From Gordonia malaquae NBRC 108250 (GTDB lineage: Bacteria > Actinomycetota > Actinomycetes > Mycobacteriales > Mycobacteriaceae): a stretch of DNA of 52,495 nucleotides. This document shows positions 42,733-52,061 of this stretch, piece after piece. The stretch is from positions 1-52,495 of the forward strand of contig NZ_BAOP01000034.1 of NCBI RefSeq assembly GCF_000344135.1. The letters run 5' to 3'. Positions within the stretch are counted from its first letter, which is position 1. Each line of letters opens with the position of its first letter. The position numbers were made by a program, and so were the translations under genes. The notes below the pieces were generated by a model. It was not told where the DNA came from and searched no databases. It saw only the letters and a program-made list of their open reading frames with translations.

Positions 42733-44178
42733 ATGACCGATGCCGCTGGAAAGCCTGCCGGTGGTGTGCTGGACCGCTATTTCAAGATCTCCGAACGAGG
42801 GTCCACGATCGCCAGGGAGGTGCGCGGCGGTCTCGTCACGTTCTTCGCGATGGCGTACATCGTCGTCCTGAACCCGATCATCATCGGTGGTGAGCACAAC
42901 ACCGACGCTGCCGGAAACTTCCTCGACCCCACCCAGGTGACCGCAGTGACGGCGCTCGTCGCGGGTGTCATGTCGCTGCTCTTCGGGTTGATCGCGAACT
43001 TCCCGTTCGCCTTCGCCGCCGGTCTGGGCATCAACAGCCTCCTGGCCGTGACGATCGCGCCGCAGATGAGCTGGCCTGCGGCGATGGGTCTGGTGGTGAT
43101 CGACGGCATCATCATCGTGATCCTCGGTTTCACCGGAGTCCGGACCGCGGTGTTCAACGCGGTCCCCAACGAACTGAAGGCTGCGATCGCGGCGGGCATC
43201 GGCGCGTTCATCGCGCTCGTCGGCCTCGCCAACGCGGGCTTCGTCACTCACGGCCCCGAGCACGGCCCGCCGGTCAGCCTCGGCGTGGACGGCTCGATCG
43301 CCACTGTCCCGACTCTCCTGTTCTGCATCGGTGTGCTGCTGATGGGTGTCCTCGTCGTCCGCAAGGTTCCGGGCGGTCTGCTGCTCGGCATCATCGTCAT
43401 GACCATCGTGTCGATCATCGTCGAAGCCGTCCTGGACCTGAAGTCGGGTGAACAGGGCGGATGGTCGATGAACGTCCCGAAGCTCCCCGACGGCGTCGGT
43501 GGCGTCCCCGACCTGTCGCTCGTCGGTGACGTCGATCTGTTCGGCGCCTTCACCGGTGCGTTCGAGCACGTCAGCATTCTGATCGCCTGCGTCTTCGTGT
43601 TCAGCCTCGTGCTGTCGAACTTCTTCGACGCGATGGGCACCATGACCGGCCTCGGCAAGGAAGCCGGCCTCACCGACAAAGACGGAAACCTGCCGGGCAT
43701 CGGCAAGGCGCTGGCTGTCGAAGGTGTCGGCGCCGTCGCCGGCGGTGTCGCGTCGTCGTCGTCGAACACGGTGTTCGTCGAGTCGTCGTCGGGTATCGCC
43801 GAAGGTGCGCGCACAGGTCTGGCGAACGTCGTGACCGGCGTGCTGTTCCTGGCCGCGATGTTCTTCACACCGCTGTACAAGATCGTCCCGATGGAGGCGG
43901 TCGCGCCGGCCCTGATCGTGGTCGGCGCGCTGATGATGGCGCAGATCAAGGAGATCGACTTCAGTCGATTCGACTACGCGCTTCCCGCGTTCCTAACGAT
44001 CGTCGTCATGCCGTTCACGTACTCGATCGCGAACGGTCTCGGAGTCGGCTTCATCGCGTGGGTCGTCATGCAATCGGCCCGCGGCAAGATTCGCCAGGTG
44101 CATCCGCTCCTGTGGGCTGTCGCGATCCTGTTCCTCGTGTACTTCGCCCGCGGACCGATCGAGAATCTGATCAACTGA
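42733..44178 (+). CDS. NCS2-type purine permease (AzgA-like)
   Basis: A 481-residue polytopic permease of the nucleobase cation symporter 2 superfamily, AzgA branch (adenine, guanine, hypoxanthine uptake). Typical blocks are REVRGGLVTFFAMAYIVVLN near residues 26-45, GLGINSLLAVTIAP near 96-109, FFDAMGTMTGLGKEAGL near 296-312, and a second re-entrant segment SSSNTVFVESSSGIAEGART near 336-355. About 12-14 helices. ATG 42733 is preceded by AAGGGTG. A strong hairpin follows the gene. Confidence 0.9.
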   Translation: MTDAAGKPAGGVLDRYFKISERGSTIAREVRGGLVTFFAMAYIVVLNPIIIGGEHNTDAAGNFLDPTQVTAVTALVAGVMSLLFGLIANFPFAFAAGLGINSLLAVTIAPQMSWPAAMGLVVIDGIIIVILGFTGVRTAVFNAVPNELKAAIAAGIGAFIALVGLANAGFVTHGPEHGPPVSLGVDGSIATVPTLLFCIGVLLMGVLVVRKVPGGLLLGIIVMTIVSIIVEAVLDLKSGEQGGWSMNVPKLPDGVGGVPDLSLVGDVDLFGAFTGAFEHVSILIACVFVFSLVLSNFFDAMGTMTGLGKEAGLTDKDGNLPGIGKALAVEGVGAVAGGVASSSSNTVFVESSSGIAEGARTGLANVVTGVLFLAAMFFTPLYKIVPMEAVAPALIVVGALMMAQIKEIDFSRFDYALPAFLTIVVMPFTYSIANGLGVGFIAWVVMQSARGKIRQVHPLLWAVAILFLVYFARGPIENLIN

Positions 44179-44193
44179 CGCAGCGTCGTTCAA

Positions 44194-44252
44194 CCGTTAC
44201 CGCTCAGCGGGGGTAGACCTTCAATGGATCTGCCCCCGCTGAGCCGTAACGG
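44194..44252. terminator. Bidirectional hairpin between the permease and Eis-like genes
   Basis: 24-base arms (44194-44217 and 44229-44252) paired at 22 positions with an 11-base loop. It lies between convergent genes, 16 bases after one stop and 13 from the other. Confidence 0.78.
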
Positions 44253-44264
44253 GCGAACGCGGAT

Positions 44265-45461
44265 TCAGAAGAAGGTGCCCGCGAAGGGAGCCCGCGGTAC
44301 GTCGAACATGCGCGCCAGGACGTCGAGGTGCTCTTCGGTCGTGTCGATTCGACCTGCCAGGGCGAGCTCCCGGGCCGAGATCCCGCCGAGGTAGATGCTC
44401 GACAACGTCGCGATGTCGAGTACGGCATCGGCGGCCTGATCAGTGCGCGAGACCGTCGCGCGACCGCCGACCACGACGACCGCATAGCGGCCGGCACGAT
44501 CGGAGTAGGTGTCGGCGACGTCGAGGACGATCGAGCCGTCGACGCCGTACGAGCGACGACTCAACGCGTCGACGACGTCGAGGATCGACACCCAGAGAGT
44601 GTCGGGGCGGCCCGTCACCGAGACGGCACGTGAATCCGTCAGGAGGTGCCCGAGGGTGTCGTCCACCGGGATCGCGGCGTCGATCGAGGTGATCAGGTCG
44701 AGTCCGGTCAGGACTCGCCAGAGATCGTCATGCGCCTGAGTGGTGACCGCGACGAAGTCCTCGACGGTGGCCGAATGGTTGCGAGCATCGGTGCGGTAGG
44801 AGGCGTAACCGTCGGCGTGCAGAAGATAGTGCAGCCCAGAGGTCTGGGAGTTCCGGCGGAACGTGCGATCGGCGAAGATCGACGGCCACCAGGTGTCCGG
44901 GCGTCCGATGGCCCCGGGATGCTGTGCGGCCCATCTGGCGTGGATCTCGGGAGCGCGCGTGGCGATCTCGTCGGGCGTCCCGTAGCGGACTCGCGAGTCC
45001 TCAGGGGCCTGGCGGCGGAACACGACTGCGGACGGATCGATGCGTGCCTGGTGCGCGAAGACGGCCGGCCCGAAGCCGAACCGCTCGTAGATGGTGCCCT
45101 CGGAGGCGGTGAGAATCGCGACGCTCAGATCGGCTGCGCGCCATGCGGCGAACTGCGCGTCGATCATCCTGCGAAGCAGGCCTCGCCTGCGGTGCGTGGC
45201 TGCGACGGCGACCCACGAGAGGCCCGCGGTCGGGACGACCTCACCGCCCGGAAGCGTCATCGGCAGGACGAAGTACATGGAGAACCCGACGATCCGGCCG
45301 TCGTCCCGGACGACGAATGTCGCGTCGTCAGGGAACTTGGCGCGGAACTCGGCGATCTCGTCGTCGGGAAGCGGAGCGGGGAGCACAAATGCTCTGGCGT
45401 CCGCTCCGATGATCTCGGGCCAGTCGGCTTCGGTCGCGGGGGACATCGTCAGCGAAGTCAC
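44265..45461 (-). CDS. Eis-like GNAT N-acetyltransferase
   Basis: A 398-residue protein with the Eis architecture: an N-terminal GNAT domain with acetyl-CoA loop VAVAATHRRRGLLRRMI near residues 85-101, a second GNAT-like domain, and a C-terminal sterol-carrier-like domain. It ends in the paired phenylalanines (TFF) whose carboxylate serves as catalytic base in M. tuberculosis Eis. YERFGFGPA near 125-133 is also conserved. Eis enzymes acetylate amines, including aminoglycosides and lysines of proteins. Whether this one does so is inferred from family. Confidence 0.9.
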   Translation of the reverse strand: MTSLTMSPATEADWPEIIGADARAFVLPAPLPDDEIAEFRAKFPDDATFVVRDDGRIVGFSMYFVLPMTLPGGEVVPTAGLSWVAVAATHRRRGLLRRMIDAQFAAWRAADLSVAILTASEGTIYERFGFGPAVFAHQARIDPSAVVFRRQAPEDSRVRYGTPDEIATRAPEIHARWAAQHPGAIGRPDTWWPSIFADRTFRRNSQTSGLHYLLHADGYASYRTDARNHSATVEDFVAVTTQAHDDLWRVLTGLDLITSIDAAIPVDDTLGHLLTDSRAVSVTGRPDTLWVSILDVVDALSRRSYGVDGSIVLDVADTYSDRAGRYAVVVVGGRATVSRTDQAADAVLDIATLSSIYLGGISARELALAGRIDTTEEHLDVLARMFDVPRAPFAGTFF

Positions 45462-45514
45462 ATCACTACTCTGTCATTTTCTCTGCAGGCGTCCGCATGT
45501 GCCACCGTATAGAC

Positions 45515-46444
45515 GTGAGCACCCGTGCAGCCATCGAGGTCATCGACATCACCGACCCGCTCGACGCGCGAGTCGACGACTTCCGCGACCTGAACTCAGT
45601 CGACCGCCGTCCCGACCTCCCGGCCTTGCCTGGAGGACGGGTTGGAAAGGCTCTGGTCATCGCCGAGGGCGTGCTGGTGGCGCAGCGGATGATCGCGTCG
45701 CGGTTCGCACCGCACGCTTTCTTCGGCGTGGATCGACGTCTGGCGGAACTCTCCGACGACGTCGTCGAGCAGCCGGGCGGAGTTCCGTTCTACCGTGCGA
45801 GCGCCGAGGTGATGGCCGAGGTGATCGGTTTCCACCTCAATCGTGGAGTGCTCGCGGCGGCACGCAGGCCGGAGGCGCTCTCGGTGTCCGAGGTGATCGA
45901 ATCGGCGCGCACGATAGCCGTCCTCGAAGGCGTCAACGATCACGAGAACATCGGCAGCATCTTCCGGAATGCCGCGGGACTGGAGGTGGACGCCGTGATC
46001 TTCGGCGCGGGATGCGCCGATCCGCTGTACCGACGCTGCGTGCGTGTCTCGATGGGTCACGCGCTGCTGGTGCCGTTCGCGAAGTCGGACAACTGGCCGG
46101 GCGACCTGGAACTCCTGCGCGAGAACGGCTTCCGCACCATCGCGCTGACGCCGGGGGAGGGGAGCGTGCCGCTCCGTGACGCCGTGACCGGCCCGAGCGA
46201 TCCCTCGAGCGATCCCTCCTGCTCCTCGAGCGACTCCTCCTGCTCCTCGAGCGACTCCTCCTGCTCCTCGAGCGACGTCGAGAGGAAACTCGCCTTCCTC
46301 GTGGGCGCAGAGGGCCCCGGTCTGAAGGAGCACACGATGCGTTCGTGCGATGTGCGAGCCCACATCCCGATGAGTCGGGGAACCGATTCGCTGAACGTCG
46401 CGACGGCGGCCGCAGTCGCCTTCTACGAGGCTCTCAGCAGATAG
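45515..46444 (+). CDS. SpoU/TrmH-family RNA 2'-O-methyltransferase with a Ser/Cys repeat insertion
   Basis: A 309-residue SPOUT methyltransferase (Rv0881 position). The N-terminal substrate-binding domain contains GGRVGKALVIAEGVLVAQ; the catalytic knot has EGVNDHENIGSIFRNAAGLE near residues 137-156, ALLVPFAKSD, LAFLVGAEGPGLKE near 259-272 and PMSRGTDSLNVATAAAV near 285-301, which make the S-adenosylmethionine knot. Between the second and third motif lies a low-complexity insertion of DSSCSSS heptads not expected in this family. GTG 45515 is taken as start; ATG 45497 is also possible. The exact rRNA or tRNA target is unknown. Confidence 0.88.
   Translation: MSTRAAIEVIDITDPLDARVDDFRDLNSVDRRPDLPALPGGRVGKALVIAEGVLVAQRMIASRFAPHAFFGVDRRLAELSDDVVEQPGGVPFYRASAEVMAEVIGFHLNRGVLAAARRPEALSVSEVIESARTIAVLEGVNDHENIGSIFRNAAGLEVDAVIFGAGCADPLYRRCVRVSMGHALLVPFAKSDNWPGDLELLRENGFRTIALTPGEGSVPLRDAVTGPSDPSSDPSCSSSDSSCSSSDSSCSSSDVERKLAFLVGAEGPGLKEHTMRSCDVRAHIPMSRGTDSLNVATAAAVAFYEALSR
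46216..46276 (+). repeat. 21-base tandem repeat inside the methyltransferase gene
   Basis: Two full perfect copies and one nearly full copy of a 21-base unit (starting CTCCTGCTCCTCGAGCG), encoding the heptad DSSCSSS. Degenerate copies continue upstream to about 46195. The unit keeps the reading frame, so copy-number change would only lengthen or shorten the insert. Confidence 0.9.
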
Positions 46445-47248
46445 TCAGAGCCGACCGCGGAAGCCGAAATACCGGGAGATCGGACCGGGTGTGGGTGAGG
46501 CCGGCGCGGTGTCGTCCACTCGCTTGATCGGCATCGTCACCTCCACGTCAGCCGGACCCTCGACGGCGGCGGGCTCACGCGCGGGGGCTCGCGAGGCAGG
46601 CGACCAGTCGGCCCCGGACGGCCGGATGCTGTACGCGTAGACCGGGATCCGATCGAGTGCGGTGTCGTCGACACCGGACGGCGGTGTGAACCGGAATCCA
46701 AGCCACCGCCGGTTCGCCTCCTCGGCGAGCTCTGCGGGATGGAACGGCAGATCCAGCGGGTCGGGTTCGGCGTCGGGAAGGTACTGGAGGGGTCGAGCAC
46801 CCGCCCAGAACTCGCTCTCGAATGGGTAGGGGAGGCCCTGATCGTCGTGGATGGTCGCCGGGGACGCCGCGAACGAGCGGACCAGGCGACCGTTCTCCCA
46901 CCGGGCGAACGTCCCGGAGGACGTCTCCGGGTTGAGCGACAGAAGCAGGACCGTGCGGTCGGGAGCCAGCCCGGCGACGAATTCGGTCAGTTCGGCCGGC
47001 GACGTCGTCGACAGCGATCGTCCGGCCAACACGGCCAGGTCGCCGAAGTGGCCGGCGAACACCTCGTCGTCGCCCGCGGTCGCCAACGCGGACAGGTCCG
47101 TCGACGCCACCGCGGAGGGCGAACTGTCGACGAATGCGCGTCGAATGAACTCATCGGTCCGATCGGGGTCGGCGACAACGCCGCGCCGCAACTGTTCTGC
47201 GGGATCGGGACATGCGACCAACCACAAGGTGGTGGTGTGAACGAACAC
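46445..47248 (-). CDS. Hypothetical protein coupled to sepH (DUF6928-like)
   Basis: A 267-residue protein beginning with FVHTTTLWLVACPDPAEQLR and containing DEVFAGHFGDLAVLAGR, then ARWENGRLVRSFAAS and RRWLGFRFTPPSG. It has no membrane helix; the C-terminal 60 residues are Pro/Ala-rich and end SRYFGFRGRL. It resembles, from memory, the DUF6928 family. The longer open frame upstream is the shadow of sepH. GTG 47248 lies 5 bases after the sepH stop with its ribosome site inside sepH, so the two are an operon. The function is unknown; the pairing hints at a link to cell division. Confidence 0.72.
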   Translation of the reverse strand: MFVHTTTLWLVACPDPAEQLRRGVVADPDRTDEFIRRAFVDSSPSAVASTDLSALATAGDDEVFAGHFGDLAVLAGRSLSTTSPAELTEFVAGLAPDRTVLLLSLNPETSSGTFARWENGRLVRSFAASPATIHDDQGLPYPFESEFWAGARPLQYLPDAEPDPLDLPFHPAELAEEANRRWLGFRFTPPSGVDDTALDRIPVYAYSIRPSGADWSPASRAPAREPAAVEGPADVEVTMPIKRVDDTAPASPTPGPISRYFGFRGRL

Positions 47249-47253
47249 CTGCT

Positions 47254-48120
47254 CTACTCTCCGGGATGACTGCGGACGCCGAGGAGGACATCCTCCCACG
47301 CCGGCACTGTCGGAGTCGCGCGCTTGGAGCTGCGGTGCTTCGGAAGCGACTCTCCCGCAACCGAATGCGGCACGGAATCGTCGAACTCGAGTTCCAGCGG
47401 TGCGGCCGACTCGGCGCGATCGGCGCGGCTCTGTCGTTCGATGAGCCGGTCTGCGTCGACGGTCACCTCTTCGTGCCCGTCGGGCATCACCTCGCGCTGC
47501 GGGCGCGGAGCGGGAGCCGGTACCGCGGCCATCACAGATCGTCGTGCTGCACGGGCCAGTTCGGGTTCGGTGAGTTCGACGGCGAGGTCGTCCAACGGTT
47601 CGGTGACACCGCCGTGTGAGCCGGGAGTGAATCGCCAGTGAGCGAACTCGACGTCCCCGGTTCCCGGCCAGCCCACCTGGACCACCCAGCGGCCGTCGTC
47701 GGGTCGCCATGCGTCCCACTCGGCATCCGACGACGCACTGCCGCGCAGGGCGAGACATTCCGCGACGAGCTCGCCGAGCGTCGACGAACTGGTGCCGTCG
47801 ATCCCCGACGGGTGCGAGGCCCGGGCGAGTTCGGCGGCGCGCATGCGCTCGAGAAGGACCGGGTGCGCGAATCGATGGATCTTGTCTTCGGCCACCCCGG
47901 TGGCGGTGGAGAGTTCGGCGACAGTCGCACCGGCCCGGATGCGGGCCTGGATCTCGCGCGGACTCACTTCGACAGCCGGAACGGTCGGCGTCGCCGATGC
48001 AGGCAGGACCGCTGCACGGAGCGTGTCGTCGACGGCCAGGGTGAACTCTTCTCCCGATTCGGGATCGACGCAGATCACCGAACCGTCGGGTTCGACGCGA
48101 TCTGCTTTGAGCTTCCGCAC
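47254..48120 (-). CDS. sepH: Cell-division regulator SepH (DUF3071 family)
   Basis: A 288-residue protein matching Rv0883c in position and sequence type. The start RKLKADRVEPDGSVICVDPE and the helix-turn-helix region VSPREIQARIRAGATVAELS to GVAEDKIHRFAHPVL (residues about 55-90) form the DUF3071 domain that in Streptomyces and mycobacteria binds FtsZ and stimulates its assembly. The acidic middle and C-terminal tail, ending PAWEDVLLGVRSHPGE, are typical. GTG 48120 is preceded by GGAGGAGG. The unknown gene behind it is coupled. Confidence 0.92.
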   Translation of the reverse strand: MRKLKADRVEPDGSVICVDPESGEEFTLAVDDTLRAAVLPASATPTVPAVEVSPREIQARIRAGATVAELSTATGVAEDKIHRFAHPVLLERMRAAELARASHPSGIDGTSSSTLGELVAECLALRGSASSDAEWDAWRPDDGRWVVQVGWPGTGDVEFAHWRFTPGSHGGVTEPLDDLAVELTEPELARAARRSVMAAVPAPAPRPQREVMPDGHEEVTVDADRLIERQSRADRAESAAPLELEFDDSVPHSVAGESLPKHRSSKRATPTVPAWEDVLLGVRSHPGE

Positions 48121-48187
48121 GCGACCCTCCTCCGGTCCCCTCGTACACGGATGTTCTCCCCAGCGTAGGTCACCGTGCTGATAGAAG

Positions 48188-48288
48188 ACTGATGGACACG
48201 CGGCGAACATCTCGACTGCGCTCGATGAACGAGGGCGTGGCGCTCGGCGAACGAGGGCATACGTCGGATCTGCGGCGTGTCCATCAGT
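48188..48288. repeat. Inverted repeat with 14-base arms between sepH and serC
   Basis: ACTGATGGACACGC at 48188-48201 and its exact complement at 48275-48288 enclose 73 bases, which themselves contain two near-copies of GCTCGRYGAACGAGGGC. It is downstream of serC on the minus strand and upstream of sepH, so it could terminate serC or affect the sepH promoter. Confidence 0.65.
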
Positions 48289-48311
48289 CGGACTACGGGT
48301 GGAGCCTGGGA

Positions 48312-49514
<1,203 letters not shown>

Positions 49515-49554
49515 CTATGAAGAGAACAGATAGTTCGCCGGCGGGAGGCGCGGG

Positions 49555-50475
49555 ATGGACAGACTCGGATCGGACTCGGTGATCGACGCGCGCGGTCTGC
49601 GCAAGAGATTCGGATCGTTCACCGCTCTCGACGGCCTCGATCTGACGGTGCGAGCTGGCGAGGTCGCAGGCTTTCTGGGGCCGAACGGTGCGGGCAAATC
49701 GACGACGATCAGAGTGCTGCTCGGCCTGATCCGGAGGGACAGCGGCGACGTCACGGTGTTCGGCGCGGATCCCTTCACCGACGCTGTCGACATCCACCGT
49801 CGTCTCGCCTACGTCCCGGGTGACGTGACGCTGTGGCCGCATATGACGGGCGGCGAGTGCATCGACATGCTGCTGGCGATGCGCGGAATCCGCGGATCGC
49901 AGACACCGGGCCGCGCTGAACTCATCGACCGTTTCGAACTGGACCCGACGAAGAAGTCGGACGCCTACTCGAAAGGCAACAGGCAGAAGGTGGCGTTGAT
50001 CGCCGCCCTCTGCGCCGACACCGAACTGCTAGTACTCGACGAGCCGACGTCAGGTCTGGATCCGTTGATGACCCGGGAGTTCGAGCGGGCCGTCGCCGAC
50101 CGCGCGGCACAGGGCACGGCGGTCCTCATGTCGTCGCACCTGCTCTCGGAGGTGGAGGAGATGTGCTCGACGGTCACCATCGTGCGCGACGGCCGGACAG
50201 TTCTCGCTGGTGAACTGTCGCGACTGCGGAACCTGCGCCGGTCGCGGGTGTCGGCGATGATTCCGGGAGGATCGGCAGCGCTCTCCGACGTAGACGGCGT
50301 CGACGATATGACTGTCGTGGGTGATCACATCGAGTTCAGCGTCGATCCGGCACTCCTGTCTGCGGTGCTCGCCCGACTCGGGACGCTCGACGTGCGCGGA
50401 CTGACAGTCGCCCCGCCCAGTCTCGAGGACCTGTTCCTGCAGGCCTTCGACGTGACGCCCGGGGCGACGCCGTGA
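49555..50475 (+). CDS. ABC exporter ATP-binding protein (Rv1218c-like)
   Basis: A 306-residue ATPase. Walker A is GPNGAGKS near residues 42-49, the Q-loop position is occupied within YVPGDVTLWPH, the signature is YSKGNRQKV (a common variant of LSGGQ in ABC-2 exporters), Walker B is LLVLDEPTSGLDP near 161-173, and the H-loop is SSHLLSEVEEM. The C-terminal 80 residues are the extension usual in drug-exporter ATPases. ATG 49555 follows GGGAGG. The permease gene overlaps its stop by 4 bases. Confidence 0.92.
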   Translation: MDRLGSDSVIDARGLRKRFGSFTALDGLDLTVRAGEVAGFLGPNGAGKSTTIRVLLGLIRRDSGDVTVFGADPFTDAVDIHRRLAYVPGDVTLWPHMTGGECIDMLLAMRGIRGSQTPGRAELIDRFELDPTKKSDAYSKGNRQKVALIAALCADTELLVLDEPTSGLDPLMTREFERAVADRAAQGTAVLMSSHLLSEVEEMCSTVTIVRDGRTVLAGELSRLRNLRRSRVSAMIPGGSAALSDVDGVDDMTVVGDHIEFSVDPALLSAVLARLGTLDVRGLTVAPPSLEDLFLQAFDVTPGATP

Positions 50476-52052
50476 GCGGACTGCCGCTGCTCCTGCGCGC
50501 GGGAATCCGCCGTGACCGGGTGATCGCGCCGGTCGCCGTGGCGTTGTTCCTGCTCATCAATGTCTCGACTGCGGTGTCGATTCGTTCTATGTACTCCTCC
50601 CCGGAGCAGATCGCAGTTCTGCGCGCGGGCGCGGGGACGAACACCGCGTTCGTGTTCCTTCTCGGCCCGCTACCCGCTGACACGTCGCAGGCCGCACTCA
50701 CCTCGTGGCGCGCCGGTCTGTTCATGATCGCTGCGCTCGGCGTGTTCGCGGCGATGACAGTCGTCCGACAGACGCGCCGGGAAGAGGAGGCGGGGCGGAC
50801 CGAACTCGTGCTGGCCGGGGGTGTCGGCAGGCTTGTCCCGCTCATCGCAGGGTGCTTCGTCGCCGCGGCGACGGTACTCGCGACGTCGGTCGGGATGGCC
50901 GCGGTGATCGGGGCGTCCGGCGGCGATGCCGCATCCACTGCCATCGTCTTCGCGCAGTACGTGTGCACCGGGTTTGCGGCGATCGGGGTGGCCGCGATCT
51001 GCGCGGAAGTGGCGGCAGGCGCCCGCAGTGCGAACATCGCGGCGTCGTCGATCGTGGCCGGCGGTTATCTCCTCCGCGGGATCGGCGACGCGGCTCCGGA
51101 CCTCGCGTGGCTGCGGTGGACCAATCCGATCGGTTGGGCCGAGCGAATGGCGCCCTTCGACGGCAATTCGCTGCTCCCGGTCGCCGCGAGCCTCGCGGTC
51201 GCGGCAGGCGGTGTCGCCGCAGCCTGCGGGGTCCGTTCGCGGCGTGACCTGGGCGCCGGACTGTTCGTGCGTAGACCGGGCCCCGCGAACGGGCCCGCCC
51301 GCTGGTCGACGACGGAGATCGTGTGGCGACTCGTTCGGACTCACACAATGTCGTGGGCGGTCGGTACCGGCGTGTACGCGTTCGTCGTCGGCTACCTGTC
51401 GTCGCAGGTCGCCGACTTCGCTGCGGGGAACTCCTACGTGGAGAAGATCATCGCAGCCACTGGCGCGGCCGGCATCACCGATGGATTCGTCGTCGCCATG
51501 ACTGGTTTCCTCGCGGTGGCGGCGGCCGGTGGCGGGGTTGCGATCGTCGTGTCGATGAGAGGCGAGGAGCGTGCGGGACGTGCCGAAGCGATGCTCGCGG
51601 CACCGGTCGCACGACTGCGGCTGTACGGCACGTACGCAGGGTGGACCGCGGTGACGACGATCGCTGTCCTGGGATCTGCGGCCGCCGGTGTCGCAGCCGG
51701 ATCGTGGGCGTCCGGCGGCGACGCAGCACACGTCGCGGGGCTCGCTTTCACCACGGCTGCGGCGTCGGTCCCCGCTGTGCTCCTGGTGGTGGCCGTCGTC
51801 GCCGCGCTGTACGGGATGCGGTCGACACTCGCCGTCGTCGGCTGGCCGATCGTGCTCGGGTCTTTCGCTCTCGGTCCGCTCGGCGATATGTTCGGCGTGC
51901 CGTCGTGGCTGCGCCAGCTGTCTCCTTTCACGCATGTCCCTGCCGTCCCCGTGACCGCGTCGGCCTGGCTTCCCCTACTTCTTCTGACGTTCTTCGCGCT
52001 CGTCATCGCGACGGCGGGCGCTCTGGCCTACCGCCGCCGCGACATCGGCTGA
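50472..52052 (+). CDS. ABC exporter permease, polyketide-antibiotic exporter type (Rv1217c-like)
   Basis: A 526-residue membrane protein made of two homologous halves of about six helices each; each half has a related motif, VVRQTRREEEAGRTELVLAG near residues 95-114 and VVSMRGEERAGRAEAMLAAP near 358-377, a hallmark of the tetronasin-type exporter family. A single protein therefore supplies both membrane halves. It pairs with the upstream ATPase through a GTGA overlap. The substrate is unknown; homologues export antibiotics or dyes. Confidence 0.9.
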   Translation: MSGLPLLLRAGIRRDRVIAPVAVALFLLINVSTAVSIRSMYSSPEQIAVLRAGAGTNTAFVFLLGPLPADTSQAALTSWRAGLFMIAALGVFAAMTVVRQTRREEEAGRTELVLAGGVGRLVPLIAGCFVAAATVLATSVGMAAVIGASGGDAASTAIVFAQYVCTGFAAIGVAAICAEVAAGARSANIAASSIVAGGYLLRGIGDAAPDLAWLRWTNPIGWAERMAPFDGNSLLPVAASLAVAAGGVAAACGVRSRRDLGAGLFVRRPGPANGPARWSTTEIVWRLVRTHTMSWAVGTGVYAFVVGYLSSQVADFAAGNSYVEKIIAATGAAGITDGFVVAMTGFLAVAAAGGGVAIVVSMRGEERAGRAEAMLAAPVARLRLYGTYAGWTAVTTIAVLGSAAAGVAAGSWASGGDAAHVAGLAFTTAAASVPAVLLVVAVVAALYGMRSTLAVVGWPIVLGSFALGPLGDMFGVPSWLRQLSPFTHVPAVPVTASAWLPLLLLTFFALVIATAGALAYRRRDIG

Positions 52053-52061
52053 CTGTGCGCT

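Noticed and set aside
46445..48148. A 567-codon minus-strand open frame
   Set aside because: The upstream half is an Arg-rich shadow of sepH; only the part from 47248 downward looks like protein.
49972..49990. A defective ABC signature (YSKGNRQK) suggesting an inactive ATPase
   Set aside because: This variant is common in ABC-2 type drug exporters and all other ATPase motifs are intact.
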